Notes: generated by a model not told the origin, from the letters alone. Shown: positions 32,528 through 43,339, numbered from the stretch's first letter. The stretch: DNA of 64,000 nucleotides from Epilithonimonas hispanica (GCF_003385395.1 NZ_QNUG01000004.1:62001-126000), one strand, 5' to 3'. Numbers and translations: made by a program.

Positions 32528-32572
32528 AAAATTATTTCCCCAATCCTGAAGGGAGTAATTTTTATAAATAGC

Positions 32573-32606
32573 AAAAAAAGAACCGAATTTCTTCGGTTCT
32601 TTTTTA
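32573..32606. terminator. Bidirectional terminator
   Basis: AAAGAACCGAA and TTCGGTTCTTT form an 11-bp stem with A/T tracts on both sides. It serves the second stress gene and the leu operon end. Confidence 0.85.
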
Positions 32607-32624
32607 TTGGTTTCATATTAATAT

Positions 32625-33746
32625 TTATACAATTGTGGATTTTCCCAATTGGATATTTTCGTAATTATAATAAGATTTTTCCGAGAAACTGATGTAATCT
32701 GCGATGAAATCTCCAACTTCTGAAGTTGAGTAATTTTGTTCAGCATTCAAATCAACGGTTACAAATTTGCTTTCGATTGCGTGTTCTACACTTTGACGCA
32801 ATTTCTCTGCAGCGACATTTAATTGAAGGTAATCCAACAACATCGCAGCACTTAAAATTGAAGCAATTGGATTTGCAATTCCTTTTCCTTTTGCTTGAGG
32901 ATAAGAACCGTGGATTGGCTCAAAAAGTCCATTATTTTCACCAATAGAAGCTGACGGCAATAATCCGATTGAACCGCCAATTACACTGGCTTCGTCTGAA
33001 ATAATATCACCAAACATATTTTCTGTAAGAATCACATCAAACTGTTTTGGATTGAGAATCATTTGCATCGCAGCGTTGTCCACAAACATAAAATCTAATT
33101 CAACATCCGGATATTCCAGAGCTATTTCTTTGACGATTTTTCTCCAAAGTCTGGATGTATCTAGAACATTAGCCTTGTCAATCAATGTCAGTTTTTTCTT
33201 TCTTTTCTGCGCATCTTGGAATGCCAAATGTGTAATTCCAATGATTTCTTCTCTGGAATATTTGCAAAGATCGTAAGCATATTCACCATTTTCATCCGTG
33301 AATTTTTCCCCGAAATAAATTCCGCTAATCAGCTCACGATAAATATGAATATCCGTTCCATCAACGATTTCTTTTTTCAACGGACTTTTTTTAATCAAAG
33401 AAGCGTAGGTTTTTATCGGTCTGATATTCGCAAACAATCCTAATTCTTTTCTCAATTTCAATAAACCTTGCTCCGGACGAACTTTTGCATCAGGATTATT
33501 GTCAAATGCTGGATCACCAATTGCTCCAAACAAAACAGCATCAGAATTTTTACACAATGCCAAAGTCTCATCCGGCAGTGGATTTCCTGTCTGATAAATA
33601 GCTTCTGCTCCCACACTTCCATAATCGAATTGGAATTTATATTGAAAAGTTTCACCGATTATTTTCAATATTTTCACACTTTCCTTGGTAACTTCAGGAC
33701 CGATTCCGTCGCCTGCTAAAACTGCTATTTTATAAGTTTTGCTCAT
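32625..33746 (-). CDS. leuB: 3-isopropylmalate dehydrogenase
   Basis: NAD-dependent oxidative decarboxylation of 3-isopropylmalate, the third step of leucine synthesis. The 373-residue protein starts [20 protein letters not shown] (ATG at 33744-33746). It has [17 protein letters not shown], the [11 protein letters not shown] segment, [13 protein letters not shown], the metal-binding Asp in [22 protein letters not shown] and [17 protein letters not shown]. The start overlaps the end of leuD by 17 bases, indicating translational coupling. Last gene of leuACDB. Confidence 0.97.
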   Translation of the reverse strand: MSKTYKIAVLAGDGIGPEVTKESVKILKIIGETFQYKFQFDYGSVGAEAIYQTGNPLPDETLALCKNSDAVLFGAIGDPAFDNNPDAKVRPEQGLLKLRKELGLFANIRPIKTYASLIKKSPLKKEIVDGTDIHIYRELISGIYFGEKFTDENGEYAYDLCKYSREEIIGITHLAFQDAQKRKKKLTLIDKANVLDTSRLWRKIVKEIALEYPDVELDFMFVDNAAMQMILNPKQFDVILTENMFGDIISDEASVIGGSIGLLPSASIGENNGLFEPIHGSYPQAKGKGIANPIASILSAAMLLDYLQLNVAAEKLRQSVEHAIESKFVTVDLNAEQNYSTSEVGDFIADYISFSEKSYYNYENIQLGKSTIV

Positions 33747-34335
33747 ATACTTTCTGTGTTTGTTGTTCAAATTTTTGGATAGCTTCTTTCTTACTGGTTA
33801 AAAAATCGATGTCGTCATAGCCATTCAAAAGACATATTTTTTTATAAGAATCGAGTTCGAAATTTTCTGTTCTATTATTAAAAGAAATGGTTTGTTTTTC
33901 AACATCCACAGTAATTTGAGTTGAAGGATTTTGAGTAATCGTTTCTATTAAATCTTTAAGATATCCTTCCGAAACTTTCACAGGAAGAAGTCCATTGTTA
34001 AGCGCATTTCCTTTGAAAATATCTGCAAAATAACTGGACACAACGACTTTGAAACCGTAATCTGTGAGCGCCCAAGCCGCGTGTTCTCTACTGCTTCCAC
34101 ATCCAAAATTACTTCCTGCCACTAATATTTCTCCGGAATATTTAGAATTATTCAGAACGAAATCAGCGTTTGGCTCATTTGTATGAACATTATATCGCCA
34201 GTCTCTGAAAAGATTTTCTCCGAAACCTTCTTTGCTGATACTTTTCAGGAAACGCGCCGGAATAATCTGATCTGTATCTATATTTTCACTAGGCAATGGA
34301 ACAGCCTGAGAATTGATTAAAACTAATTTTTGCAT
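33730..34335 (-). CDS. leuD: 3-isopropylmalate dehydratase small subunit
   Basis: Partner of LeuC in the aconitase-like isomerisation of isopropylmalate. The 201-residue protein has [20 protein letters not shown] near the N-terminus, [20 protein letters not shown] (swivel-domain active site) and [20 protein letters not shown]. The start is the ATG at 34333-34335. Separated from leuC by 56 bases of iterated AATTCAATGTTT words. Confidence 0.97.
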   Translation of the reverse strand: MQKLVLINSQAVPLPSENIDTDQIIPARFLKSISKEGFGENLFRDWRYNVHTNEPNADFVLNNSKYSGEILVAGSNFGCGSSREHAAWALTDYGFKVVVSSYFADIFKGNALNNGLLPVKVSEGYLKDLIETITQNPSTQITVDVEKQTISFNNRTENFELDSYKKICLLNGYDDIDFLTSKKEAIQKFEQQTQKVYEQNL

Positions 34336-34391
34336 ACTTATAATTCAGTGTTCAAAATTTAAAATTCAATGTTTTAAATTCCAGTGTATAA

Positions 34392-35777
34392 TTAATTCAA
34401 GTTTTCAAAAGCGGGAATTCTACCTTCCACAGCAACTTTCGCCGCAGTTAACGGGCTTGCTAAAAGTGTTCTTGCACCTTGACCTTGTCGACCTTCGAAG
34501 TTTCTGTTGGAAGTGGAAACACAATATTCACCTTCCGGGATTTTATCTTCATTCATTGCTAAACAAGCCGAACATCCCGGTTGACGGATTTGAAAACCCG
34601 CTTCATTAAATACTTTATCCAAACCTTCATCATAAATTTGTTTTGCCACTTGTTGTGAACCTGGAACCAGCCAAGCCACAATATTTTCAGCCTTTTGTTT
34701 TCCCTTAACATAATCTGCGGCAGAACGGAAATCCTCAATTCTAGCATTAGTACAACTTCCAATGAAAACATAATTCACTTTGATATCCGCTGTTGATTGT
34801 CCGGCATCAAGACCCATATATTTCAAGGCTTTTTCCTCAGATTCGTTTTGAGCAGTCGGAATTTTAGAATCGATGGAAATTCCCATTCCCGGATTGGTTC
34901 CGTAAGTTATCATTGGTTTGATATCTTCTGCAGCAAACTCAAATTCTTTATCAAAAACCGCATCAGAATCAGATTTCAAAGTTTTCCAATACGCTACTTT
35001 CTCGGTCCACTCCTCTCCTTTTGGTGCAAATGTTCTGTCTTTGATATAATTGAAAGTAGTTTCGTCTGGTGCAATCATTCCGCCTCTAGCCCCCATTTCG
35101 ATACTCATATTACAAACTGTCATTCTTCCTTCCATCGACATTTCTTCAAAGACATTTCCGGCATATTCACAGAAATATCCCGTTCCTGCATCGGTTCCGG
35201 TTTTTGAAATAATGTAAAGAATCACATCTTTTGCCTGAACATCTTTATTCAGTTTTCCATTCACAGAAACTCGCATAGATTTTGGCTTGTTCATCAACAG
35301 ACATTGGCTTGCAAAAACCTGTGCTACCTGACTTGTCCCGATTCCAAAAGCGATGGAACCAAATGCGCCGTGCGTGGAAGTATGGCTGTCACCGCAAACA
35401 ATGCTCATTCCCGGTTGAGTAATTCCCAATTCCGGTGCGATGATGTGAACAATTCCTTGATATTGATGTCCAAGTCCGTATAATTCGATGTTATTTTTTT
35501 TGCAATTTTCAGTCAATTGCTGAACTTGCGTTCTTGATAATTCGTCTTTGATAGGCAGTTCTTGTCCCAAAGTCGGAACATTGTGGTCTGCTGTTGCAAC
35601 AATCTGATTCGGACGAAAGATTTCTAAACCTCTCGCTTCCAACTCTGCAAAAGCCTGCGGACTGGTCACTTCGTGAATCAAATGTTTGTCTATATAAATC
35701 ACCTGAGGTCCATCCGGAACGGTTTCTACAACGTGCGCATCCCAGACTTTATCAAATAATGTTTTGTTTTGGCTCAT
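34392..35777 (-). CDS. leuC: 3-isopropylmalate dehydratase large subunit
   Basis: Fe-S hydro-lyase subunit of 461 residues. It starts [17 protein letters not shown] at the ATG 35775-35777, which leaves 7 bases after leuA; a TTG five codons upstream is less likely. The conserved [20 protein letters not shown] is present, and the 4Fe-4S ligands lie in [17 protein letters not shown] and [36 protein letters not shown] is close to the C-terminus. Acts with LeuD in the second step of leucine synthesis. Confidence 0.97.
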   Translation of the reverse strand: MSQNKTLFDKVWDAHVVETVPDGPQVIYIDKHLIHEVTSPQAFAELEARGLEIFRPNQIVATADHNVPTLGQELPIKDELSRTQVQQLTENCKKNNIELYGLGHQYQGIVHIIAPELGITQPGMSIVCGDSHTSTHGAFGSIAFGIGTSQVAQVFASQCLLMNKPKSMRVSVNGKLNKDVQAKDVILYIISKTGTDAGTGYFCEYAGNVFEEMSMEGRMTVCNMSIEMGARGGMIAPDETTFNYIKDRTFAPKGEEWTEKVAYWKTLKSDSDAVFDKEFEFAAEDIKPMITYGTNPGMGISIDSKIPTAQNESEEKALKYMGLDAGQSTADIKVNYVFIGSCTNARIEDFRSAADYVKGKQKAENIVAWLVPGSQQVAKQIYDEGLDKVFNEAGFQIRQPGCSACLAMNEDKIPEGEYCVSTSNRNFEGRQGQGARTLLASPLTAAKVAVEGRIPAFENLN

Positions 35778-35784
35778 TTTATTT

Positions 35785-36948
35785 CTATCCAATTTTTTGA
35801 TTAAATGATTTCATCATATAACTTAAATCATCATTATTAACTTCTTTCTTAGTATCGGCAATTTTCAAAAACTCCTGATACAAAAAGTCCAACTCTACTT
35901 TTGTCACATCAAAACCAATATTTTTGAATCGATATGCTAAAGCAGAACGTCCACTTCTCGCAGTCAAAACAATAGAAGATTCATTGATTCCGACTTCTCT
36001 TGGGTCGATGATTTCGTAAGTTTCTCTGTTTTTGATGACGCCATCCTGATGAATTCCTGAACTGTGAGCAAATGCATTCGCACCAACAATCGCTTTGTTC
36101 GGTTGAACCGGCATTCCCATCAAGTCAGAAACGAGATAACTCATTTCGTTCAGCATTTTGGAATTGATATCAGTGAAGAAATTAAGGTCTGGATGTTGTT
36201 TGATAATCATCACCACTTCTTCCAAAGCTGTATTTCCGGCACGTTCGCCAAGTCCATTGATTGTACATTCGATTTGTCTGGCGCCGTTGATAATGCCTGA
36301 AATCGAATTGGCGGTTGCCATTCCCAAATCATTATGACAATGACAAGATAAAATAGCTTTATCAATATCTTTTACATTATCTCTCAGATATTTGATTTTT
36401 CTTCCGTATTCTTCCGGCAAACAATAACCTGTCGTATCAGGAATATTAAGAACCGTTGCTCCTGCTTTAATAACTTCTTCACAAACTTTTGCCAAGAAAT
36501 CATTGTCCGTTCTTCCTGCATCTTCCGCATAAAATTCAACATCATCTACAAAATTCCTGGCATATTTCACAGCTTCAACTGCACGTTCCAAAACCTCTTC
36601 TCTTGTAGAATTGAATTTGAATTTGATATGAGAATCCGAAGTCCCGATTCCTGTATGGATTCTTGGTCTTTTAGCATATTTCAAAGCTTCCGCCGCAACT
36701 TCAATATCTTTTTTATTAGCTCTCGTCAATCCGCAGACTTTAGCATTTTTTACGATTTTTGAAATCTCCTGAACCGACTGAAAATCGCCAGGACTGGAAA
36801 TCGGAAAACCTGCTTCTATAATATCAACACCTAAAAAATCGAGTTTCTCTGCGATAACTAATTTCTGTTCCGTATTCAGTTTACATCCTGGGACTTGTTC
36901 CCCATCTCTCAGTGTCGTATCAAAAATTTCAATTTTTTCAGGATTCAT
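35785..36948 (-). CDS. leuA: 2-isopropylmalate synthase, short form
   Basis: Condenses acetyl-CoA with 2-ketoisovalerate, the committed step to leucine. The TIM barrel has [20 protein letters not shown] at the N-terminus, the metal-binding [13 protein letters not shown], and [14 protein letters not shown], characteristic of alpha-isopropylmalate synthases. At 387 residues the protein ends soon after the catalytic and subdomain regions and lacks the roughly 120-residue C-terminal LeuA regulatory domain that binds leucine in longer enzymes. It may be insensitive to leucine or regulated in another way. First gene of leuACDB. Homocitrate synthase is a relative, but the operon settles the assignment. 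Confidence 0.93.
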   Translation of the reverse strand: MNPEKIEIFDTTLRDGEQVPGCKLNTEQKLVIAEKLDFLGVDIIEAGFPISSPGDFQSVQEISKIVKNAKVCGLTRANKKDIEVAAEALKYAKRPRIHTGIGTSDSHIKFKFNSTREEVLERAVEAVKYARNFVDDVEFYAEDAGRTDNDFLAKVCEEVIKAGATVLNIPDTTGYCLPEEYGRKIKYLRDNVKDIDKAILSCHCHNDLGMATANSISGIINGARQIECTINGLGERAGNTALEEVVMIIKQHPDLNFFTDINSKMLNEMSYLVSDLMGMPVQPNKAIVGANAFAHSSGIHQDGVIKNRETYEIIDPREVGINESSIVLTARSGRSALAYRFKNIGFDVTKVELDFLYQEFLKIADTKKEVNNDDLSYMMKSFNQKIG

Positions 36949-36976
36949 AATAGAGTTTTTATCTAATTTTGATGTT

Positions 36977-36984
36977 CAAAAGTA
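36977..36984 (-). promoter_or_regulatory. -7 box of the leu operon
   Basis: TACTTTTG on the minus strand, 28 bases before the leuA start. There is no leader peptide or T-box-like structure in the short leader, so classical attenuation is not supported. Confidence 0.45.
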
Positions 36985-37096
36985 GAATTTGATTTATTGT
37001 TTATAATAGAAACACTCTAAAAAATACAATATTCGATTTGCTCAAAATAATTTATAAAAAATTAATTATCAAGTATTTAAATATTTAATTTTTACA

Positions 37097-38632
37097 ATGT
37101 CAGAATTACAGAAAGATTTTTTATTTGTCCTTATTAAGTCACTTTCCACCTCGGAAAAGAGACAATTTAAGCTATACGTCAATCGCCTCGGGATTAATGT
37201 CGATGCAAAATTTCTTCTGCTCTTTTCTGAATTGGACAAAATGAAGGAATACAATGAGGAAATCATTCTTGAGAAAAAAATATCCTCGAAACAACAGCTT
37301 TCGAATCTGAAAGCGCATCTTTACAAGCAGATTTTGGTAAGTCTGAGACTCAATCCAAGTCATCAGAATAATAGAATGCAACTTCGGGAACAACTTGATT
37401 TTGCCAATATTCTTTATCAAAAAGGTTTACACAAACAAGCTTTGAAAATCTTAGACAAAGCCAAACAATCGGCTTTGGAATTGGATGAAAAAACAATCGC
37501 TTCCGAAATCATTGAACTCGAAAAAGTCATTGAATCTCAATTTATTACACGAAGCATCGTTGGACGAGCAGACGAACTTATCCGACAATCCAGTGAAATA
37601 AGTCAGCAAAACAGATACGCAACCAAACTTTCTAATTTGTCCTTGAAATTATACAGCGAAATGCTGACGCACGGTTACATCAAAAATGATGAAGACCGAG
37701 AAAAAACCATTGATTTTTTTGATAAAAAAGTAACAAAAATAGACCTTAGCAAACTGAATTTCACAGAAAAACTTTGGTATTACAAAGCTCACGTTTGGAA
37801 AAATCAGCTTTTGCAGGATTATAAATACACTCTGAAATATGCCTATCAATGGGTAGAATTGTTTCATCAGAATCCTGAAATGATAAAAAGCCACCCGGTT
37901 TGGTATATCAAAGGAAATACTTATCTGTTCAAGATTTTGTTTATTTATGGTAGCATCAGAGGAATTGAGAAGAGTTTTGAAAAGTTTAATAATGTTGTTA
38001 AATCTGAGATTTTTGTTCATAACGAGAATTCACAGTCTTTGATTTTCCTTAATTATTATAACACTTTAATGAATCTGTATTTCATCAAAGGAGATTTTTT
38101 CAAAGGCACAAAATTGATTCCTGAACTGGAATTGAAAATAGAAAAATTCCGTGATAAAGTGGATGAACATCATTTGCTGATACTTTATCTGAAAATTGCA
38201 TCAATGTATTTTGGAAGTAAAAACTATCAGAACACCATTAAATACGGTTTGAAAATCATTAATTCGAAAGGAAATATTCAGGAGGATTTGCTTTTCCACA
38301 CGAGGATTTTGATTTTGATGGCAAAATTCGAAGCCGGTTTTGATGACGATTATGATGACTTCGTAAAAAACACATTGAAGTTTGCTAAAAAGATGAAAAA
38401 CCCTTCGGATTTACATTTCAATATTGTGAATTTCTTCAAGCAAATCGGTGATAAAAATTCGAAAGAACAGATGTTGGCTTTCAAAGAATTCGAAACACAA
38501 CTGGAAGAATCCGAAAACAACCGGTACGACAAAAGAACGCTGATGTACATCGATATCCACGGATGGATCATATCGAAAGTGAGAAATGTAGATGTTATTG
38601 AGATTATAAAAGAGAAAGTTAAGACCAAATAA
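37097..38632 (+). CDS. Helical-repeat (TPR-like) protein of unknown function
   Basis: A 511-residue soluble protein, almost all helical. Pairs of helices with TPR-like character occur throughout, for example ILYQKGLHKQALKILDKAKQ, LKIASMYFGSKNYQNTIKYG and RILILMAKFEAGFDDDYDDF. The N-terminal ELQKDFLFVLIKSLSTSEKR begins a conserved helical block before the repeats. No signal peptide, membrane helix or catalytic motif is visible, so a scaffold role in the cytoplasm is likely. I do not recognise a named family. The gene is alone, divergent from leuA and followed by the thrS promoter. Confidence 0.75.
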   Translation: MSELQKDFLFVLIKSLSTSEKRQFKLYVNRLGINVDAKFLLLFSELDKMKEYNEEIILEKKISSKQQLSNLKAHLYKQILVSLRLNPSHQNNRMQLREQLDFANILYQKGLHKQALKILDKAKQSALELDEKTIASEIIELEKVIESQFITRSIVGRADELIRQSSEISQQNRYATKLSNLSLKLYSEMLTHGYIKNDEDREKTIDFFDKKVTKIDLSKLNFTEKLWYYKAHVWKNQLLQDYKYTLKYAYQWVELFHQNPEMIKSHPVWYIKGNTYLFKILFIYGSIRGIEKSFEKFNNVVKSEIFVHNENSQSLIFLNYYNTLMNLYFIKGDFFKGTKLIPELELKIEKFRDKVDEHHLLILYLKIASMYFGSKNYQNTIKYGLKIINSKGNIQEDLLFHTRILILMAKFEAGFDDDYDDFVKNTLKFAKKMKNPSDLHFNIVNFFKQIGDKNSKEQMLAFKEFETQLEESENNRYDKRTLMYIDIHGWIISKVRNVDVIEIIKEKVKTK

Positions 38633-38658
38633 ATATTAATTTTCTTTAAAAAAATCAC

Positions 38659-38666
38659 TATTTTTG
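38659..38666 (+). promoter_or_regulatory. -7 box of thrS
   Basis: TATTTTTG fits the TAnnTTTG consensus, 23 bases before the thrS ATG at 38690. Confidence 0.55.
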
Positions 38667-38689
38667 CATCCTAAAAAATTTCAGTCATA

Positions 38690-40630
38690 ATGCTAAAAAT
38701 TACACTTCCTGATGGCAGCATCAGAGAATATGAAGGAGCAGTTACTCCACTACAAGTTGCGCAAAGTATAAGTGACGGTTTGGCAAGAAATACCATTTCT
38801 GCAATCGTTAACGGAAAACAGACAGAAGTAGAAACCACGATAACGGAGGATTCTACAGTGCAGCTTTTGACGTGGAATGACGATATGGGTAAAAAAGCAT
38901 TCTGGCATTCTTCTGCCCACCTTTTGGCTCAGGCAATTATGGAGTTTTATCCTGACGCAAAGCTGACAATCGGGCCTGCAATCGCAAACGGATTCTATTA
39001 TGATGTAGATTTCGGAGGAAAGCCTTTGTCTGAAAATGACTTCGAAAAACTGGAAAAGAAAATCTTAGAAAACGCTAAGAAAAATTCCACTTTCAACCTT
39101 AGAGAAGTTTCAAAAGCTGATGCACTAAAAGAATACGCAGACAATCCTTTTAAAACTGAATTGATTGAAAATTTGTCTGATGGCGAAATCACTTTTGTGA
39201 CGCACGACAACTTCACAGACCTTTGTAGAGGTGGTCACATCCCTTCAACTGGAATTGTAAAAGCTGTAAAAATATTAAACGCAGCTGGAGCTTACTGGAG
39301 AGGTGACGAGAAAAACCCGCAATTGACAAGAGTTTACGGCGTTTCTTTCCCAAAACAAAAAGAACTGACAGAATATCTTGAAAGACTTGAAGAAGCGAAA
39401 AGAAGAGACCACAGAAAACTCGGGAAAGAATTGGGGATTTTTGCATTCTCAGAAAAAGTTGGTGCCGGACTTCCACTTTGGTTGCCAAAAGGAGCTGCGC
39501 TTAGAAAAAAATTAGAGGAATTCCTTTCCAAAGCTCAGAAAAAACAAGGCTACGAATTCGTGATTTCTCCACACATTGGAGCGAAAGAATTATATATCAC
39601 TTCCGGACATTGGGAGAAATATGGCGAAGATAGTTTTCAGCCAATCAAAACACCAAATGAAGGTGAAGAGTTTTTGTTGAAACCAATGAACTGCCCACAC
39701 CACTGCGAGATTTATAAAGCGCAGCAATGGTCTTATAAAGATTTACCAAAACGTTATGCAGAGTTTGGAACAGTTTACAGATATGAGCAGTCCGGAGAAT
39801 TACACGGTTTGACAAGAGTTCGTGGGTTTACTCAGGATGATGCTCACCTTTTCTGTACGCCTGACCAATTATTGCAGGAATTCGAAAAAGTTATTGACCT
39901 TGTATTGTATGTTTTTGGTTCCCTTGGATTTGCTGATTTTACAGCTCAAATTTCATTAAGAGACCCAGAAAACAAAGAAAAATATATTGGTTCCGATGAG
40001 AACTGGGAGAAAGCAGAAAGCGCCATCGTATCTGCAGCAAAAGCTAAAGGTCTTAAAACTGTAACTGAATACGGTGAAGCCGCTTTCTACGGTCCGAAGC
40101 TTGACTTTATGGTAAAAGATGCTTTGGGAAGAAGTTGGCAGCTTGGAACAATCCAAGTAGATTACAACTTACCTGAAAGATTTGACCTTTGGTATAATGG
40201 TAATGATAATGAGAAACACAGACCAGTGATGATTCATAGAGCGCCGTTTGGTTCTATGGAAAGATTCATTGCGATTCTGATTGAAAATACAGCGGGAGAT
40301 TTCCCACTTTGGCTGAGTCCGGAACAGTTTACGATTTTGCCTATCAGTGAAAAGTATGCAGATTATGCAAAAAAAGTTTCAGAATCATTGGAAATTCACG
40401 ATATTTGCGGATTGATTGACGACAGAAACGAGAAAACGGGTAAAAAAATCCGTGATGCCGAATTAAAAAAACTTCCATTTATGCTTATTGTAGGTGAAAA
40501 TGAAGAAAATAACGGTACGATTTCTGTAAGAAGAAGAGGCGAAGGAGATTTGGGAGAAATGACGATTGATGCATTCATCACTTATTTCAAAAAGCAGGCA
40601 AAACCAGCATTTGAATTAGGCTCAAATTAA
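38690..40630 (+). CDS. thrS: Threonine-tRNA ligase
   Basis: Class II aminoacyl-tRNA synthetase of 646 residues with a TGS domain ([20 protein letters not shown]), an editing domain ([20 protein letters not shown], with HSSAH), and a catalytic core with the zinc/adenylate motifs [35 protein letters not shown] and [17 protein letters not shown]. The C-terminal anticodon-binding domain includes [20 protein letters not shown]. First gene of the conserved translation cluster thrS-infC-rpmI-rplT. No T-box, as expected outside Firmicutes. Confidence 0.98.
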   Translation: MLKITLPDGSIREYEGAVTPLQVAQSISDGLARNTISAIVNGKQTEVETTITEDSTVQLLTWNDDMGKKAFWHSSAHLLAQAIMEFYPDAKLTIGPAIANGFYYDVDFGGKPLSENDFEKLEKKILENAKKNSTFNLREVSKADALKEYADNPFKTELIENLSDGEITFVTHDNFTDLCRGGHIPSTGIVKAVKILNAAGAYWRGDEKNPQLTRVYGVSFPKQKELTEYLERLEEAKRRDHRKLGKELGIFAFSEKVGAGLPLWLPKGAALRKKLEEFLSKAQKKQGYEFVISPHIGAKELYITSGHWEKYGEDSFQPIKTPNEGEEFLLKPMNCPHHCEIYKAQQWSYKDLPKRYAEFGTVYRYEQSGELHGLTRVRGFTQDDAHLFCTPDQLLQEFEKVIDLVLYVFGSLGFADFTAQISLRDPENKEKYIGSDENWEKAESAIVSAAKAKGLKTVTEYGEAAFYGPKLDFMVKDALGRSWQLGTIQVDYNLPERFDLWYNGNDNEKHRPVMIHRAPFGSMERFIAILIENTAGDFPLWLSPEQFTILPISEKYADYAKKVSESLEIHDICGLIDDRNEKTGKKIRDAELKKLPFMLIVGENEENNGTISVRRRGEGDLGEMTIDAFITYFKKQAKPAFELGSN

Positions 40631-40671
40631 TAAAACCTTATAAAGAATATTAATTTTAAAATTTTACAACC

Positions 40672-41235
40672 ATAGCACTAAAAAGAAACAACAGCAGAGG
40701 TCCGATGAGACGTCCAGTCCAAGAAGACCTTCATCAAATCAACGATAAAATTCGTGCAAGAGAAGTACGTCTTGTAGGAGAAAACGTTGAACCAGGAGTT
40801 TATCCATTAGCAAAAGCTTTAGAAATAGCAAGAGAGCAAGAGCTTGACCTTGTCGTTATTTCTGATAAAGCAGAGCCTTACATTTCTCGTATTTTGGATT
40901 ATAAAAAATTTTTGTACGAGCAAAAGAAAAAGACAAAGGAACTAAAAGCGAAGCAAGTAAAAGTAGTTGTAAAAGAAATCAGATTTGGTCCTCAGACTGA
41001 TGATCACGATTACGACTTCAAGAAAAAGCACGCTGAAAAATTTTTGGAAGAAGGTTCCAAATTGAAGACTTATGTTTTCTTCAAAGGACGTTCTATCATC
41101 TTCAAAGATCAAGGAGAGATTCTTCTTTTGAAATTAGCTCAAGAACTAGAGCACGTTGGGAAAGTAGATCAGCTTCCTAAGCTTGAAGGAAAAAGAATGA
41201 TTATGATGATGAGCCCTAAGAAGCCAGCAAAATAA
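40672..41235 (+). CDS. infC: Translation initiation factor IF-3, probable ATA start
   Basis: IF-3 binds the 30S subunit and checks start-codon and initiator-tRNA choice. The IF3-N domain ([20 protein letters not shown], then [20 protein letters not shown]) and IF3-C domain ([33 protein letters not shown]) are complete. The first ATG is at 40705, but the frame is open upstream and encodes [10 protein letters not shown], which reads as a natural basic IF-3 N-terminus. The only start-like codon before it, after an in-frame stop at 40657, is ATA at 40672. Non-AUG infC starts are known in other bacteria (AUU in E. coli) and allow autoregulation. With ATG at 40705 the protein would be 176 residues; with ATA it is 187. 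Confidence 0.93.
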   Translation: MALKRNNSRGPMRRPVQEDLHQINDKIRAREVRLVGENVEPGVYPLAKALEIAREQELDLVVISDKAEPYISRILDYKKFLYEQKKKTKELKAKQVKVVVKEIRFGPQTDDHDYDFKKKHAEKFLEEGSKLKTYVFFKGRSIIFKDQGEILLLKLAQELEHVGKVDQLPKLEGKRMIMMMSPKKPAK

Positions 41236-41259
41236 TATTGATAAAATTCAATGATATAT

Positions 41260-41288
41260 AAAACCTCGAATTAATTTTTGAGGTTTTT
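41260..41288 (+). terminator. Terminator or attenuator after infC
   Basis: AAACCTC and GAGGTTT form a 7-bp stem with a 12-base loop, followed by TTCATTTG. It separates thrS-infC from the rpmI-rplT promoter, perhaps only partially. Confidence 0.65.
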
Positions 41289-41333
41289 CATTTGTTCCAT
41301 AATTATTAAAGTTATGGTTTCAGAATTTTTTTG

Positions 41334-41373
41334 TAATTTTGCAAACTATTATTCCTAATTATGTTTTAGGAAT
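41334..41373 (+). promoter_or_regulatory. rpmI-rplT promoter box and leader stem-loop
   Basis: TAATTTTG (41334-41341) fits the -7 consensus. Ten bases later ATTCCTAA and TTAGGAAT (41351-41373) form an 8-bp hairpin at the start of the predicted leader. In other phyla L20 binds the leader of this operon to repress it; whether this hairpin serves that role here is inference. Confidence 0.45.
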
Positions 41374-41413
41374 CAAAATAGAATATTGATAACAAACTAT
41401 AAAAAGCAGAACA

Positions 41414-41611
41414 ATGCCAAAATTAAAAACGAAATCAGGTGCTAAAAAGCGTTTTGCTCTTACTGGAACAGGTAAGATCAAAAGAAAAAATGCTTTCAAA
41501 AGCCACATCTTGACAAAGAAAGAAACTAAGCAAAAGAGAAATCTAACGCAAACTTCTTACGTTGCTGCTGTGGACACAAAGAGTGTTTTGAGACAATTAG
41601 CAATTAAGTAG
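41414..41611 (+). CDS. rpmI: 50S ribosomal protein bL35
   Basis: A 65-residue basic ribosomal protein of the large subunit. The start [20 protein letters not shown] and the [20 protein letters not shown] segment are diagnostic, and the length is normal. It precedes rplT by 121 bases, an unusually long gap for this pair, which probably holds a regulatory leader. Confidence 0.98.
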   Translation: MPKLKTKSGAKKRFALTGTGKIKRKNAFKSHILTKKETKQKRNLTQTSYVAAVDTKSVLRQLAIK

Positions 41612-41732
41612 TTTTTATAAATCTATATTCGGTTTATAAGAATTCAAAACAAATTCAACAATTTAACCCTGAAATGGAGCCACTAAGAGTAATGAAATAG
41701 TTACCGCACATTTCAAAAAAACAATTAACATT
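41612..41732 (+). promoter_or_regulatory. Structured rpmI-rplT spacer, possible L20 operator
   Basis: The spacer contains GAAATG (41671-41676) and the matching CATTTC about 45 bases later, and inside them GTAAT and GTTAC. It also contains a nine-codon frame ATG...TAG at 41674-41700 (M-E-P-L-R-V-M-K). A translational control site for rplT is plausible but unproven. Confidence 0.35.
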
Positions 41733-42077
41733 ATGCCAAGATCAGTAAACGCTGTAGCGTCTAGAGCGCGCAGAAAAAAAGTACTTAAGCAAGCTAAAGG
41801 TTTTTTCGGTAGAAGAAAGAACGTTTGGACTGTAGCTAAAAACGCGGTAGAAAAAGCAATGCAATATGCTTACCGTGGTAGAAAAGAGAAGAAAAGAAAC
41901 TTCAGAAGCCTTTGGGTAACTCGTATCAACGCGGGTGCTAGAGAGCACGGATTATCTTACTCTCAGTTTATGGGAGCTCTTAAGAAAAACAACATCGAGC
42001 TTAACAGAAAAGTTCTTGCAGACCTTGCAATGAACCACCCTGAAGCTTTCAAAGCTGTTGTAGATCAAGTAAAATAA
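41733..42077 (+). CDS. rplT: 50S ribosomal protein bL20
   Basis: A 114-residue basic protein needed early in 50S assembly. [40 protein letters not shown] and [20 protein letters not shown] are typical, as is the C-terminal [13 protein letters not shown]. In several bacteria L20 represses its own operon by binding mRNA that mimics its 23S rRNA site. Followed by a strong terminator. Confidence 0.98.
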   Translation: MPRSVNAVASRARRKKVLKQAKGFFGRRKNVWTVAKNAVEKAMQYAYRGRKEKKRNFRSLWVTRINAGAREHGLSYSQFMGALKKNNIELNRKVLADLAMNHPEAFKAVVDQVK

Positions 42078-42101
42078 TTACAAATCTTTGTTATCAATAT
42101 C

Positions 42102-42130
42102 AAATCCTGAGAAATATCTCAGGATTTTTT
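42102..42130 (+). terminator. Terminator of the rpmI-rplT operon
   Basis: AATCCTGAGA and TCTCAGGATT pair perfectly, followed by a T-run. Nearly the same hairpin recurs at 43361-43387. Confidence 0.9.
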
Positions 42131-42154
42131 ATTTTTGTTAATAAATTTTCAATA

Positions 42155-43339
42155 ATGATAAAAAGAACTATTTTCTCTTTTATATTAATCGCATCTGTTC
42201 AGATTTCCAAAGCACAGACTTTTATACAAGCATATCAAGACAGGGCTAATCAGATTTCTCAAACTAATATCAATACTTATTTGCAAGAATTTGAAGCTCT
42301 CGGAGTAAAAAGAACCGGAACGACTCAAAATACTAATGCGTTCAATTGGTTAAAAACCAAATACACAGCTTTAGGTTATACAACAGCAGATTTTTTTGAA
42401 CATTCTTGGACAGCAAGTGGCTATTCTTCTAAAAACCTTATCGTTACCAAAACGGGAACTCTTTATCCCAATAAATTTGTGATTGTCTGCGGACATTTTG
42501 ATTCGATCAATGGTCCGGGAACTAATGACAACGGAAGCGGAACTTCTATCATTTTGGAATTAGCAAGAATTTTAAAAGACATCCCAACTGAGTATTCTAT
42601 CAAGTTCATTCATTTCTCCGGCGAAGAACAAGGTCTCTTGGGTAGTTCAAGATATGTCTCTCAAGTAGTCAATGGAACAAATCCCAAAATGGATATCAAG
42701 GTTGTAGTAAATCTGGATCAAGTCGGAGGATTAGCATCAAAAGCGAATACCAAACTTTACCATGATAAAGATCAAAGCAATCCATCAAGCAATAATGCGG
42801 CAGCAGCTACTGCAGTTCAGGAATTAGCTAATTGTACTTTATTATATTCTCCATTAGCAGTAGATTTCGATCCTGCGGAAAGCACAGATTATGTCCCTTT
42901 CCAACAGAATGGAGAAATCATCACAGGCTATTGGGAATATGAAGGCGGTTACAACAATCCATATGTCCATACAGCCAATGATCTTTTAATCAATATGGAT
43001 CCTGTTTACGTTTTGAATGTTGGAAAATCCGCTGTGGGTTCTATACAGCATTTTGCAGTAGCTTCTACTACGACTTTGGCTGCAGAAGATTCATCAATAT
43101 CAAAAAAATTGGAATCTGTGAAGTTTTATCCTAATCCAGCTAAGAATATTTTGAATTTGAAAATTGATAACTCAGTTAAGAATTTTACATTTGAAATGAT
43201 TGATATGAATGGAAATCACATTTTGACTAGCAAAGACAATAGTCATCAAATCAATATTTCTCAACTGAAACCTGGCGTTTATCTTGGAACAATGACCATT
43301 GAAAATAATAAGATTACCAAGAAAATTATTATTGAATAA
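42155..43339 (+). CDS. Secreted M28 family zinc peptidase with T9SS type A signal
   Basis: A 394-residue exported aminopeptidase-like enzyme. Signal peptide MIKRTIFSFILIASVQISKA, then an M28 domain with zinc ligands in FVIVCGHFDSI, PGTNDNGSGTSIILELARIL, HFSGEEQGLLGSSRYVSQ (catalytic Glu pair), VVNLDQVG and the final YVHTANDLLINM His. The last 75 residues form a type A T9SS sorting domain (SVKFYPNPAKNILNLKI, FEMIDMNGNHILTSKD, LKPGVYLGTM), so the enzyme should be released or surface-attached. A second M28 peptidase follows but has a different layout. Confidence 0.93.
   Translation: MIKRTIFSFILIASVQISKAQTFIQAYQDRANQISQTNINTYLQEFEALGVKRTGTTQNTNAFNWLKTKYTALGYTTADFFEHSWTASGYSSKNLIVTKTGTLYPNKFVIVCGHFDSINGPGTNDNGSGTSIILELARILKDIPTEYSIKFIHFSGEEQGLLGSSRYVSQVVNGTNPKMDIKVVVNLDQVGGLASKANTKLYHDKDQSNPSSNNAAAATAVQELANCTLLYSPLAVDFDPAESTDYVPFQQNGEIITGYWEYEGGYNNPYVHTANDLLINMDPVYVLNVGKSAVGSIQHFAVASTTTLAAEDSSISKKLESVKFYPNPAKNILNLKIDNSVKNFTFEMIDMNGNHILTSKDNSHQINISQLKPGVYLGTMTIENNKITKKIIIE

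Noticed and set aside
36949-37096. Leucine leader peptide or T-box upstream of leuA
   Set aside because: No Leu-rich small frame and no terminator-like alternative structure is visible in the short leader.
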